Below the pieces are notes generated by a model, which searched no databases, was not told where the DNA came from, and worked only from the letters and a program-made list of their open reading frames with translations. Positions 52,528 through 61,838 of a stretch of 64,000 nt of DNA are shown here, in pieces. The stretch is from WQXF01 sp031552825 (GTDB taxonomy: Bacteria > Bacillota > Clostridia > Christensenellales > Aristaeellaceae), in contig JAVBMD010000023.1 in the NCBI GenBank assembly GCA_031552825.1, positions 37,232 to 101,231 on the forward strand. Reading direction: 5' to 3'. Every line of letters starts with the position of its first letter. Within the stretch, counting starts at the first letter, position 1. The translations under genes were made by a program, and so were the position numbers.

Positions 52528-54756
52528 GTGGCATATTGCGAGGTGATCGTGGAGATCGCGCACGAGCAAGTGGATCGCGTGTTTACCTACCGCGTGCCCG
52601 AGGGCATGGCGCTCCAGCCCGGCATGCGCGTGATGGTGCCCTTCGGCCCGCGCAAGGTGGAGGGGTATGTGATCCGCTTGCTGAACCGGTGCGATCTGCC
52701 CGAGGCGCGCGTCAAGGACGTGCTGCGCCCGCTGGAGGATTATCCGGTGCTGCTGCCGCACATGATGGAGCTGGCGGTATGGCTGCGCGAACAGGCGCAC
52801 TGCCCGCTGGTGGAGGCGCTGCGGCTGCTGATCCCGGCGCAGATGCGCGGCGAGCGCATAAAGGAGCGCACCGAGGCGTGGTACGCGCTGTCCGACGCGA
52901 TTGACGATATCGACGAATGCGTGCAGAAGCAGCGGCGCGCGCCCAAGCGGCAGAAGATTCTGCGCGCGCTGGAGGGCGGGGCGCTCTCGCGGGCGCAGCT
53001 TGCCGAGCGGGTATCCGAGCCTGGCGAGGCGTTGCGTGCGCTGCTGGAGTTGGGGCTCGTGCAGCAGTTTGAGGAAGAGGTGCTGCGCCGCCCCTATGGC
53101 GAGATGACGACCGAGCCGACGGCGGAGCCCCCGCTGACCGAACAGCAGCAGCGCGTGCTGGCGGAACTATATCCGGCGATGGAGCGCGGCGAAGGCCGTT
53201 TTTTGTTGCACGGCGTCACCGGAAGCGGCAAGACCGAGGTGTTCATCCGCGCCGCCAAGCGCTGTCTGGAGCAGGGGCGCACCGCCATCGTGCTGGTGCC
53301 CGAGATCGCGCTGACGCCGCAGATGGTGGATTGGTTCCGCGCGCGCTTCGGCCAGTCGGGCGCGGTGCTGCACTCGCGGCTGACGCCGGGGCAGCGCTTT
53401 GACGAGTGGCGCCGGGTGCGGCGGGGTGAGGCGCGCGTGGTAATCGGCGCGCGCTCGGCGATCTTTGCCCCGGCAAGCAACCTCGGCCTGATTATCGTCG
53501 ACGAGGAGCATGAGACCACCTACCTTTCCGATAGAACCCCGCGCTACGACGCCCGCGAGGTGGCCGAGCGCCGCTGCGAGGCCGAGGGCGCCACGCTGAT
53601 CTTGGCCAGCGCCACGCCCAGCATGCGCAGCTTTGACCGCGCGCTGGCGGGTGAGCTGACGCTGCTGGAGATGCCGGGGCGCGTGCTCGGCAGGCCGATG
53701 CCCGAGGTGATGCTGGTCGACATGCGCGAGGAACTGGCAGCGGGCAACAAGTCGGTTTTCAGCGGCGCGCTGATGGAGGCGCTCAGCGAGTGCCTGCGCC
53801 AAGGCGAGCAAGCGATGCTGTTCATCAACCGGCGCGGGTACAATACCTTCGTCAAGTGCCGCCAGTGCGGCTACGTGGTCAAGTGCGCGCAATGCGATGT
53901 GAGCATGACCTTTCACCAGCTAGGCGGCGAGATGCGCTGCCACTACTGCGGCGCAAAGAAGCCGCCGCCCAGCGCCTGCCCGGCGTGCGGCAGCGGCAGC
54001 ATCCGCTACTTCGGCGCGGGCACGCAGTTGGTGGAGGAGGCGGTGAAGAAGTACTTCCCCCGCGTGCCGGTGCTGCGTATGGACAACGACACCACCCGCT
54101 CGCGCGACGCGCATTACGACATCCTCTCCCGCTTCCGCAGCGGCGAGGCGCGCATCCTCATCGGCACGCAGATGATCGCCAAGGGGCTGGACTTTCCCAA
54201 CGTGACGGTGGTGGGCGTCGTGGCCGCCGACGCCACGCTCAACCTGCCCGACTACCGCTCTGCCGAGCGCACGTTTCAACTGGTAACGCAGGTGGCGGGG
54301 CGCGCCGGGCGCGCCGAGAAGCCGGGACGCGTCGTCGTGCAGACCTACGAGCCGGAGCACTACTGCATTCAGGCTGCCTCAAGGCAGGACTACCGCGCCT
54401 TCTTCGAGGAGGAGATGACCTACCGCCGCCGCCGCGCCTATCCGCCCTACGCGACCATGTGCCGCCTGCTCATCGAGGGCGCGGATGAGGCGCGCGTGCG
54501 CGAGACCGCGATGGCGTTGCGGGAGCAGATGGAGGCCTTCTTTCAGAAGCATCCGTGGCTACGCGAGCAGGTGTTGCTGGAGGAGGCGATGGAGGCGCCG
54601 GTCAAGGTGCTGCGCGGCAAGTCGCGCTATCAATTGTTTTACAAGCTCATCAAGCAACCGGCGGAGGAGATTTTGCAAAAGCTCAGCGAGCTGGCGCAGA
54701 TCGAGTGGCCGCAAACGCAGGTATACGCCGAGGTCAACCCGGTGTCGATGATGTAG
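52528..54756 (+). CDS. priA: Primosomal replication-restart helicase PriA
   Basis: 742 residues. 3'-5' DNA helicase that reassembles replisomes at stalled forks. The N-terminal DNA-binding domain (about 1-100) precedes the helicase core with Walker A HGVTGSGKTEVF and Walker B IIVDEEHE. A zinc-binding part follows with CRQCGYVVKCAQC, CHYCGAKK and CPACGSG. Later motifs are IGTQMIAKGLDFPNV and QVAGRAGR. The GTG at 52528 is preferred because GGGGAGGTGAATGC lies just upstream. An upstream ATG is within that site. In this organism it would work with the DnaD-like protein and the loader at 1-2497. Confidence 0.96.
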   Translation: MAYCEVIVEIAHEQVDRVFTYRVPEGMALQPGMRVMVPFGPRKVEGYVIRLLNRCDLPEARVKDVLRPLEDYPVLLPHMMELAVWLREQAHCPLVEALRLLIPAQMRGERIKERTEAWYALSDAIDDIDECVQKQRRAPKRQKILRALEGGALSRAQLAERVSEPGEALRALLELGLVQQFEEEVLRRPYGEMTTEPTAEPPLTEQQQRVLAELYPAMERGEGRFLLHGVTGSGKTEVFIRAAKRCLEQGRTAIVLVPEIALTPQMVDWFRARFGQSGAVLHSRLTPGQRFDEWRRVRRGEARVVIGARSAIFAPASNLGLIIVDEEHETTYLSDRTPRYDAREVAERRCEAEGATLILASATPSMRSFDRALAGELTLLEMPGRVLGRPMPEVMLVDMREELAAGNKSVFSGALMEALSECLRQGEQAMLFINRRGYNTFVKCRQCGYVVKCAQCDVSMTFHQLGGEMRCHYCGAKKPPPSACPACGSGSIRYFGAGTQLVEEAVKKYFPRVPVLRMDNDTTRSRDAHYDILSRFRSGEARILIGTQMIAKGLDFPNVTVVGVVAADATLNLPDYRSAERTFQLVTQVAGRAGRAEKPGRVVVQTYEPEHYCIQAASRQDYRAFFEEEMTYRRRRAYPPYATMCRLLIEGADEARVRETAMALREQMEAFFQKHPWLREQVLLEEAMEAPVKVLRGKSRYQLFYKLIKQPAEEILQKLSELAQIEWPQTQVYAEVNPVSMM

Positions 54757-54822
54757 CTGTGTTGATAAACGGAATGCTGGGGAACATAGTAAGCTGTAGA
54801 AGATACAAGGAAGGAAATCATC

Positions 54823-55407
54823 ATGGCGCTACGCAAGATTCTGAAAATCGGAGATCCCGCGCTGACCAAGCGGGCGCGTCCGTTCGAGAAGTTCGATGCC
54901 CGGCTGCATACCCTGCTGGACGACATGGCGCAAACCATGTACGACGCGAACGGCATCGGCTTGGCCGCGCCGCAGGTCGGCATTTTGCAGCAGGCGGTGG
55001 TCATCGACCTGGGCGGCGAGGAGGACGAGCTGCTGGAGCTGGTCAATCCGGAGATCACCGCCGCCGAAGGCGAGGAGGAGGCCACCGAGGGCTGCCTCTC
55101 GGTACCCGGGCGGCAGGGCTACGTCATTCGCCCCACCAAGGTAACGGTGCGCGCGCAGGATCGCCACGGCGCGGCCTTCGAGCTCACCGGCGAAGGCTTG
55201 CTGGCGCGGTGTCTCTGCCACGAGCTGGATCACCTCAAGGGGCAGCTCTACGTCGACATCATGACCGAGGAGGTCTTTGATGCCGACGGGGAGGAAGATG
55301 CGGCGTCCCAAAAGAACGAAACACCTATTAAGAACGAAACACCTAAAAAGAACGAAGCGCCCAAAAAGAAGATGGAGCAAAAGACGATCCGAAGCGAGGG
55401 GAAGTGA
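54823..55407 (+). CDS. def: Peptide deformylase with a repetitive C-terminal tail
   Basis: 194 residues. Removes the N-formyl group from new proteins. The three metal/catalytic motifs are GIGLAAPQVG, EGCLSVP and HELDHLKG, forming a normal ~150-residue enzyme. The last 40 residues are an added charged tail with KNETP-type repeats (KNETPIKNETPKKNEAPKKK). ATG at 54823 behind AAGGAAGGAAATCATC. Forms a pair with fmt, three bases downstream. Confidence 0.96.
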   Translation: MALRKILKIGDPALTKRARPFEKFDARLHTLLDDMAQTMYDANGIGLAAPQVGILQQAVVIDLGGEEDELLELVNPEITAAEGEEEATEGCLSVPGRQGYVIRPTKVTVRAQDRHGAAFELTGEGLLARCLCHELDHLKGQLYVDIMTEEVFDADGEEDAASQKNETPIKNETPKKNEAPKKKMEQKTIRSEGK

Positions 55408-55410
55408 ACC

Positions 55411-56352
55411 ATGCGCATCGCGTTTATGGGTACGCCGGAGTTTGCCGTGCCAAGCCTTGCGGCGCTGCTGGAGGCCGGGCATGCGGTGGTCGGCGCGTTC
55501 TGCCAGCCCGATCGCCCGCAGGGGCGCGGCAACAGGCTTACGGCCTGCCCCGTGAAGAAGCTGGCGCTGGAGCGCGGCGTGCCGGTGTTCCAATTTGAAA
55601 AGCTGCGCGCGCCCGAGGGCGTGGCGGCGCTGCGGGCGCTGGAGGCCGAGTTGGTGGTCACCGCCGCCTTCGGGCAGATCCTCTCGCAGGAGCTGCTGGA
55701 TATTCCGCCGCGCGGCACCGTCAACGTTCACGCCTCGCTGCTGCCCGCCTACCGAGGCCCCGCGCCTATCAACTGGTGCATCATCGAGGGCGAGACTGTG
55801 ACCGGCATCACCACGATGCGCACCGACAAGGGCGTCGATACCGGCGACATGCTGCTGCAGGAGCGCGTGGGCATTTTGCCTGGCGAGACGGCGGGGGAAC
55901 TGAGCGCGCGGTTGGCGCCCATCGGCGCGGCGCTGCTGATCCGCACGCTGCGGGAGCTGGAGGCGGGAAACTGCCCGCGCATCCCGCAGGATCACGCCGC
56001 CGCCACGCGCCATCCCATGCTGCGCAAGGAGTTAGGGCGCATCGACTGGGCGCAACCCGCGCGGCGCATCGTGAACTTGGTGCGCGGCGTGGATCCGTGG
56101 CCGGGAGCGTTTACCACGCTGGGCGCGGAGGTATACAAGATCTGGCGCGCCGAGGCCGAGGAAGCTGCGGTGTCCGCCGCGCCGGGTACGCTGCTGCAAG
56201 CCGACGCGAAAGCGGGCATGCGCATCGCTACCGGCGGGGGCGCGCTGCGGGTGCTGGAGCTGCAAGCACCGGGCGCTAAGCGTATGGCAACAACCGATTA
56301 TTTGCGCGGGCATCCGATGGCAGTCGGCGCGCGCTTTGGGGAGGACGCATGA
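55411..56352 (+). CDS. fmt: Methionyl-tRNA formyltransferase
   Basis: 313 residues. Formylates Met-tRNAi for initiation. The N-terminal MRIAFMGTPEFAVPSLAALL, the hydrolase motif NVHASLLPAYRGPAPINW, and TDKGVDTGDMLLQ are diagnostic. The C-terminal OB-like domain has RIVNLVRGVDPWPGAFT. It overlaps rsmB by 4 bases. The reaction is the opposite partner of def. Confidence 0.97.
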   Translation: MRIAFMGTPEFAVPSLAALLEAGHAVVGAFCQPDRPQGRGNRLTACPVKKLALERGVPVFQFEKLRAPEGVAALRALEAELVVTAAFGQILSQELLDIPPRGTVNVHASLLPAYRGPAPINWCIIEGETVTGITTMRTDKGVDTGDMLLQERVGILPGETAGELSARLAPIGAALLIRTLRELEAGNCPRIPQDHAAATRHPMLRKELGRIDWAQPARRIVNLVRGVDPWPGAFTTLGAEVYKIWRAEAEEAAVSAAPGTLLQADAKAGMRIATGGGALRVLELQAPGAKRMATTDYLRGHPMAVGARFGEDA

Positions 56353-58190
56353 CACAGAGGAGACCACCCAGCAGACCCGGCGCGCGGCCTGCAGGCAAGC
56401 CCGTAACGCCCGCCAAGCCCGGAAACTTCGGCAAACCCGCTGCCCCCGCCAAACCCGGCGGCTTCGGCAGACCCGCTGCCCCCGCCAAGCCCGGCGGCTT
56501 CGGCAGACCCGCCGCCCCCGCCAAGCCCGGCGGCTTCGGCAGACCCGCCGCCCCCGCCAAACCCGGCGGCTTCGGCAGACCTGCTGCCCCCGCCAAGCCC
56601 GGCGGCTTCGGCAAACCCACTGCCCCCGCCAAGCCCGGCGGTTTCGGCAGACCCGCCGCCCCCGCCAAGCCCGGCGGCTTCGGCAGACCCGCCACCCCCG
56701 CCAAACCCGGCGGCTTCGGCAGACCCGCTGCGCCCGCCAAGCCCGGCGGCTTCGGCCGACCCGCGAATCCATCGAAACCCGGCGTTCGCCCCGTCGCGCG
56801 TCCCGCCATACGCACCGTCGCGCCGGTCAAGCCCGCCGCCCCGGCGATCACCTTCGGCGCGCGCATGGTGGCGCTGGATGTGCTGCAGGATGTGCACCAG
56901 CAGGATGCGTACGCCTCGCTGGCGCTGAACAAGCGGTTAACCGCCAGCCGCCTGCTCGACGGCCGCGATAAGCGGCTGGTCACCGAGCTGGTGTACGGCA
57001 CGTTGGAAAACCGCATCCGCCTTGATTACATGGTCGATTTCTTCCTCGAGCGCAAGGATGTCGAGCCGGTGGTGCGCGATATCCTGCGCATGGGCGCGTA
57101 CCAGCTGTTTTTCCTCGACCGCGTGCCGGGCAGCGCCGCCGTCGACGAGGCGGTGAAGCTCACCCGCGCCAAGGGCAAGGAGCAATATACCGGCCTGGTT
57201 AACGCCGTGCTGCGCAACATGATTCGGGACAAGCAGCGCATCGTGTACCCCAAGCCCTCGGAGGAGCCGGTGCGCTTTCTGTCGGTGATGCATAGCGTGC
57301 CGCAGTGGATCGTGGAGCGGCTGATCGCCGCCTATAGCTTGGCCGACGCGCGCGCCATCTGCGAACACCGCGCGCCCGACGCGCCGGTCACCGTGCGCCC
57401 CAATCTGCACCGCACCACCACCGCCGAGTTCGAGGGATACCTCGCGCGGCGACATTTCAAGTTTGAGCCCGGCCTCGTGCCCGGCGCGTATCACCTTTTC
57501 GGCGCCGGGGATCTGGCGCAGGAGCCGGAGTACCTGCGCGGCGTGTTCAGCATTCAGGGCGAAAGCTCGATGCTGGCGGCGCAGGCTGTGGGCGTGCAGC
57601 CCGGCTGGTCGGTGCTGGACGCCTGCGCCGCGCCGGGCGGCAAGACGGCGCTGCTGGCTGAGGCGCTGGGCGGTACCGGGCGCGTCTACGCGTGGGACCT
57701 GCACGAGCATCGCGTGGAGCTGATTCGCGCCATGGTTCGGCGGCTGTACTTGGAGAACGTGCGCCCCGTCCAGCGCGACGCCGCGCTGCTCAAGCAGGAT
57801 ATCGAGGGCACGATGGACGCCGTGCTGGTCGACGCGCCCTGCTCCGGGCTGGGCGTGATGCTCAACAAGCCCGACGTAAAGTACCGCCAAACGCCGGAGG
57901 GCGTGCAGGCGCTGGTGGCGATGCAGGCGCAGATCCTCGGCGCGTGCAGCCGCTACGTCAAGCCCGGCGGCGTGCTGGTGTACTCCACCTGCTCCATTCT
58001 GCCCGAGGAAAACGCCGGGCAGATCGCCGCCTTTTTGGCCGCGCACCCGGACTTCGTGCTGGAGGGCTTGGCCGAGCGCCTGCCCGAGGCGCTGCGCGCG
58101 CGCGCGACCGACGGGCAACTGCAGCTGCTCGCGCACCGCGACGGCATCGACGGGTTCTACATCGCGCGCATGGTGCGCAAAAGGAGCTGA
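56349..58190 (+). CDS. rsmB: 16S rRNA (cytosine(967)-C5)-methyltransferase with repeat extension
   Basis: 613 residues versus about 440 for normal RsmB. Residues 21-140 are ten copies of a 12-residue PAKPGGFGRPAA unit. A basic linker follows to about 168. The usual protein begins at FGARMVALDVLQDV with the NusB-like domain (about 169-300). The methyltransferase core has DACAAPGGKTALLAEALG, VDAPCSGLGVM and STCSILPEEN with the catalytic Cys. The start at 56349 overlaps fmt (ATGA), and no ribosome site at a later Met competes. The extension is unusual and may bind RNA or be disordered. Confidence 0.93.
   Translation: MTQRRPPSRPGARPAGKPVTPAKPGNFGKPAAPAKPGGFGRPAAPAKPGGFGRPAAPAKPGGFGRPAAPAKPGGFGRPAAPAKPGGFGKPTAPAKPGGFGRPAAPAKPGGFGRPATPAKPGGFGRPAAPAKPGGFGRPANPSKPGVRPVARPAIRTVAPVKPAAPAITFGARMVALDVLQDVHQQDAYASLALNKRLTASRLLDGRDKRLVTELVYGTLENRIRLDYMVDFFLERKDVEPVVRDILRMGAYQLFFLDRVPGSAAVDEAVKLTRAKGKEQYTGLVNAVLRNMIRDKQRIVYPKPSEEPVRFLSVMHSVPQWIVERLIAAYSLADARAICEHRAPDAPVTVRPNLHRTTTAEFEGYLARRHFKFEPGLVPGAYHLFGAGDLAQEPEYLRGVFSIQGESSMLAAQAVGVQPGWSVLDACAAPGGKTALLAEALGGTGRVYAWDLHEHRVELIRAMVRRLYLENVRPVQRDAALLKQDIEGTMDAVLVDAPCSGLGVMLNKPDVKYRQTPEGVQALVAMQAQILGACSRYVKPGGVLVYSTCSILPEENAGQIAAFLAAHPDFVLEGLAERLPEALRARATDGQLQLLAHRDGIDGFYIARMVRKRS
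56409..56768 (+). repeat. Ten 36-bp tandem repeats coding for PAKPGGFGRPAA
   Basis: Ten consecutive 36-bp units in frame, differing at only a few positions each, inside the 5' part of rsmB. The unit has no spacers, so it is not a CRISPR array. Confidence 0.92.
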
Positions 58191-58192
58191 CC

Positions 58193-59251
58193 ATGCTGGA
58201 ACTGCACGGCTACACGCAGCAGGAGCTGGCGGAGCTGCTGAAATCGTGGGGGCAGCCTGCCTTCCGCGCCAAGCAGCTGTTCGGCTGGCTGCACCGGGGC
58301 GTGGCCTTCGAGCACATGCACACGCTGCCCGGCGCGCTGCGAACGCGGCTGAGCGAGGAGGCGGCGGACCGCCCGGCGGAGGTGATCGAGCGGCGGCGCT
58401 CGGCGCTGGACGGCACTATCAAGCTGCTCTACCGCCTGCGCGACGGACACGTCATCGAAGGCGTGCTCATGCGTTACAAGCACGGCGTTACGCTGTGCCT
58501 GTCCACGCAGGTGGGCTGCGCGATGGGGTGCGCGTTTTGCGCCTCGACGCTGGCGGGCTGCGCGCGCAACCTCACCGCCGCGGAGATGATCGGGCAGGTG
58601 CTGTGCGCCAATGCCGAGCTGGATGCCGGGGTGTCGGTGCATAACGTGGTGCTTATGGGCAGCGGCGAACCGCTGGACAACTACGACCATACCGTGCGCT
58701 TCCTGCGCCTGCTGCGCGATCCGGAAGGGTTGTCGATCGGCCTGCGCAACGTGTCGCTCTCCACCTGCGGGCTGGTGCCGCAGATGCTGCGCTTCGCCGA
58801 GGAAGGGCTGCCGGTGACGCTGAGCGTGTCGCTGCACGCGCCGAACGACGCGATTCGCCGCGAGATGATGCCGGTGGCGCGCGCGTATCCGATGGAGCAG
58901 CTGCTCGACGCCTGCCGGGTGTACGTGGAAAAGACCGGTCGGCGCGTGATCTTCGAATATGCGCTGGTCGGCGGCGTCAACGACTTGCCGGAGCACGCGC
59001 GTGAGTTGGCGGGCAGGCTGCGCGGCCTGCAGTGCCACGTAAACCTGATCCCGCTCAACGCCGTGGCGGAGCGCGGGTTGCGCACGGCGGGCGCGGCCGA
59101 GATCCGCGCGTTTCAAACACAGTTGGAAGCCTTGCACATCTCGGTAACGCTGCGGCGCGAGATGGGCGACGATATACAGGGCGCCTGCGGGCAGCTTCGC
59201 CGGGCATATCTGGACGGCGAGCCGGGGGCGAAGGAGGCGGAGAAAGCATGA
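58193..59251 (+). CDS. rlmN: Dual-specificity 23S rRNA/tRNA adenine-C2 methyltransferase
   Basis: 352 residues. Radical SAM enzyme that makes m2A2503 in 23S rRNA and m2A37 in some tRNAs. The cluster motif is CAMGCAFC (C109, C113, C116). QPAFRAKQLFGWLH, VVLMGSGEPLDNYD and VSLHAPNDAIRREMMP are diagnostic. The C-terminal GDDIQGACGQLR carries the second conserved Cys. ATG at 58193 follows AAAAGGAGCTGACC, two bases after rsmB. It overlaps the phosphatase gene by ATGA. Confidence 0.97.
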   Translation: MLELHGYTQQELAELLKSWGQPAFRAKQLFGWLHRGVAFEHMHTLPGALRTRLSEEAADRPAEVIERRRSALDGTIKLLYRLRDGHVIEGVLMRYKHGVTLCLSTQVGCAMGCAFCASTLAGCARNLTAAEMIGQVLCANAELDAGVSVHNVVLMGSGEPLDNYDHTVRFLRLLRDPEGLSIGLRNVSLSTCGLVPQMLRFAEEGLPVTLSVSLHAPNDAIRREMMPVARAYPMEQLLDACRVYVEKTGRRVIFEYALVGGVNDLPEHARELAGRLRGLQCHVNLIPLNAVAERGLRTAGAAEIRAFQTQLEALHISVTLRREMGDDIQGACGQLRRAYLDGEPGAKEAEKA

Positions 59252-59973
59252 TCGAATTACGCTGCGCGATGCGAACCGACGTCGGCAAGGTACGCGGCGC
59301 CAATGAGGATGCGACGCTGCTCATGCCCGGCGCAGGCGTCTATGCCGTGGCGGATGGCATGGGCGGCCACAACGCCGGGGACGTGGCGAGCCGTTTGGCG
59401 GTGGAGAGCGTGGAGTGCCGTTTGCGCGGCAAGCAGGCGACGCCGCAGCTGTTGCAAAACGTGGTGCAGGAGGCCAACTTGGTGCTGCTGCGCCATGCGC
59501 AGGATCGCCCGGAGTGCCAGGGCATGGGCACCACGCTGACGCTGCTCTGCGTGCAGGAGGAAGGCGCGTACATCGCGCACGTGGGCGATAGCCGCTGCTA
59601 CCGCTTTCGCTTAGGCGCGCTGGAGCAGTGTACCGAGGATCATTCTATGGTCGGCGAGATGTTGCGCAGCGGTGTGCTGACCGTGGAGGAGGCGCGCGTG
59701 CATCCGTACCGCAGCGTCATCACGCGCGCGCTGGGCACCCAAGGCTACGTGGAGGCCGACGTGCTGGTCGTGGAGGTACATCCCGGCGACCGGTACCTGC
59801 TGTGCAGCGACGGCCTCAGCGGCATGGTGCCGGATGAACAGATCGCCCTGCTGCTGCGCGGGCACACCATTGAGGAGGCGGCCGACGCGCTACTCGCCGC
59901 CGCGCTGGAAGCCGGTGGCCGCGATAACGTGACGCTGATCCTGCTGGAGCGCGCAGAGGAGGTGAGCGTTTGA
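59248..59973 (+). CDS. prpC: PP2C-family protein serine/threonine phosphatase (PrpC/Stp-like)
   Basis: 241 residues. Metal-dependent phosphatase that reverses PrkC signalling. Motifs GKVRGANEDA, VADGMGGHNAGDVAS, GTTLTLL, HVGDSRCYR, CSDGLSG and GGRDNVTLILL supply the Mn2+-binding aspartates. ATG at 59248 behind AAGGAGGCGGAGAAAGC. It overlaps rlmN by ATGA and the kinase gene by 4 bases, the usual arrangement. Confidence 0.95.
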   Translation: MIELRCAMRTDVGKVRGANEDATLLMPGAGVYAVADGMGGHNAGDVASRLAVESVECRLRGKQATPQLLQNVVQEANLVLLRHAQDRPECQGMGTTLTLLCVQEEGAYIAHVGDSRCYRFRLGALEQCTEDHSMVGEMLRSGVLTVEEARVHPYRSVITRALGTQGYVEADVLVVEVHPGDRYLLCSDGLSGMVPDEQIALLLRGHTIEEAADALLAAALEAGGRDNVTLILLERAEEVSV

Positions 59974-61838
59974 TCGGCAAGATTCTTTCCAAGCGCTATC
60001 GTATCGAGGCGTTGATCGGCAGCGGCGGCATGGCGGTGGTATACCGCGCGCTGGATCTGCGCACCAACCGCACCGTCGCCGTCAAGGCGCTGCGCGCCGA
60101 ATATAGCCGCGATCAGGACTTTTTGCGCCGCTTTGACCGGGAGGCAATGGCCTGCGCCAAGGTACAGCACCCTAACATCGTCAACCTGCTGGACATCGGC
60201 GAGGACGGCGATACCCGCTATCTGGTGATGGAATACGTACAGGGGCAGACGCTCAAGGAAGTGATTCAGGAGCGCGGCAAGCTGCCGCAGGAGGAGGCGC
60301 TGCGCATCACGCAGCAGGCGCTTTCGGCGCTGGGGCATGCGCACCAGAAGCACATCATTCACCGCGACATCAAGCCGCAGAATATGCTGGTCGGCCTGCA
60401 CGGCGACATCAAGATCGCCGACTTTGGCATCGCGCGGATGACCGATAGCACCACGCTCACCCATATGGATGGCAACATTATGGGCTCGGTTCACTATTTC
60501 TCGCCGGAGCAGGCCAAGGGGCAACAGGCCAGCGCGCCGAGCGATCTATATTCCATCGGCGTGGTGCTCTACGAAATGCTCACCGGGCGCGTGCCCTTCG
60601 ATGGCGAAACCTCGGTGGCGGTGGCGATGCAGCACGTCAATGAGCTGCCCAAGCCGGTCTCCAGCTTCACGCCCGGGGTGTATCCGGCGGTGGAGCAGGT
60701 GCTGGCCAAGGCGATGTGCAAGGGCATCGCGCAGCGGTATACCAGCGCCGAACAGATGAGCGCCGATCTCCGCCGCGCCGTTCGCCAGCCGGAGGGCGGC
60801 TTTGTCAAGATGCGCCCCGCGCCGGTGCCTGCCGATACCAAACGCACCGGCGTCGGCGGCGGGCAGGGGCGCGGCAGGAACAACCGCGCCCGGCGGTGGC
60901 GCGGGCGCGTGCTCTTTACGCTGACGCTGCTGCTGTGCGCCGGGGTGCTTGGGCTATTGGGATACGCCGGGTACGGTTTTTATGCGCACATGACCAACTA
61001 TACCGCCATGCCCGGCGTCACCGGGCTGGAGCAATCGGTGGCGTTGGACGTGCTGCGCAAGGCGCAGATCGAGCCGGTGATTATCAAGCAGCGCCATGAT
61101 GTGGTGATGAGCGGCTTTGTCATAACCCAAGACCCGCCCGAGGGCAAGGAGATTGGCCGGGGTGAGCAGGCGGCGCTGTACATCAGCGTCGGCTCGGCCA
61201 AGGTGCAGGTGCCCAACCTAGTGGGCATGGCGCAGGAGGAAGCCGAGGCGGCGCTGACCGAGCAAGGGCTGGCGGTGGGCGATGTGCTGGTGGAGCTTTC
61301 CGAGGCGCTGCCGGGGCGGGTCATCCGGCAGGAGCCTGCCGCGAGCACCGAGGCGACCGACGGCATGATGGTGGACCTGCACGTCAGCGGCGGCGTGGTG
61401 GTGGTGCCGGATCTTTCGCAACTGCCGTTTGCCGATGCAGAGGGGAAGCTGACCTCGCTGGGGCTGGCGGTCGGCCACGTAACCTTCGTGGATGTGGACA
61501 ACGCGCGGCAGGATACGCAGATACAGGCGCAGGACCCCAAGACTGGCGAGCGGGTGTTCCCGGGTTCCGAAATTGCGCTGAGCGTGGCGCGGTTTGACCA
61601 CCGCCCCTTCCATAAACAGGTGAGCGTGCGGGTGGAAATCCCCAAGGAGGGGGCGCGCGTGCGCGTGGCGCTGGTGGAGCGCGACGGCAAGGAGACCGAG
61701 CAGTATGCCGCGCGCCATGCGCTGGCCGGGCCGAATGAATTGACGGTGGAGCTGCGTAGCGCCATCGGCGGCGAGGCGAGTTACCGCGTCTATGTGAACG
61801 ACGCGGTGGTGGAGGAAAGCGTGATTACCTTTGAGTAA
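59970..61838 (+). CDS. prkC: Membrane Ser/Thr protein kinase with PASTA domains (PrkC/StkP-like)
   Basis: 622 residues. Eukaryotic-type kinase domain about 1-270: glycine loop IGSGGMAVVY, K39, HRDIKPQNM with D133, and DFG at 151. A basic juxtamembrane stretch is followed by one transmembrane helix (about 312-335). Outside are three PASTA domains (for example VQVPNLVGMAQEEAEAALTE and VVVPDLSQLPFADAEGKLTS) that sense muropeptides, plus a C-terminal ~75-residue extra domain. Known in spore-formers to trigger germination. TTG start at 59970 behind GAGGAGGTGAGCG. Confidence 0.95.
   Translation: MIGKILSKRYRIEALIGSGGMAVVYRALDLRTNRTVAVKALRAEYSRDQDFLRRFDREAMACAKVQHPNIVNLLDIGEDGDTRYLVMEYVQGQTLKEVIQERGKLPQEEALRITQQALSALGHAHQKHIIHRDIKPQNMLVGLHGDIKIADFGIARMTDSTTLTHMDGNIMGSVHYFSPEQAKGQQASAPSDLYSIGVVLYEMLTGRVPFDGETSVAVAMQHVNELPKPVSSFTPGVYPAVEQVLAKAMCKGIAQRYTSAEQMSADLRRAVRQPEGGFVKMRPAPVPADTKRTGVGGGQGRGRNNRARRWRGRVLFTLTLLLCAGVLGLLGYAGYGFYAHMTNYTAMPGVTGLEQSVALDVLRKAQIEPVIIKQRHDVVMSGFVITQDPPEGKEIGRGEQAALYISVGSAKVQVPNLVGMAQEEAEAALTEQGLAVGDVLVELSEALPGRVIRQEPAASTEATDGMMVDLHVSGGVVVVPDLSQLPFADAEGKLTSLGLAVGHVTFVDVDNARQDTQIQAQDPKTGERVFPGSEIALSVARFDHRPFHKQVSVRVEIPKEGARVRVALVERDGKETEQYAARHALAGPNELTVELRSAIGGEASYRVYVNDAVVEESVITFE

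Noticed and set aside
56409..56768. Possible CRISPR array of 36-bp repeats
   Set aside because: The repeats are contiguous with no spacers, stay in frame in rsmB, and no cas genes are present.
56032..57016. Gly-rich and Arg/Trp-rich repeat frames opposite rsmB
   Set aside because: They are the reverse translation of the 36-bp repeat array. The plus-strand frame continues into a real methyltransferase.
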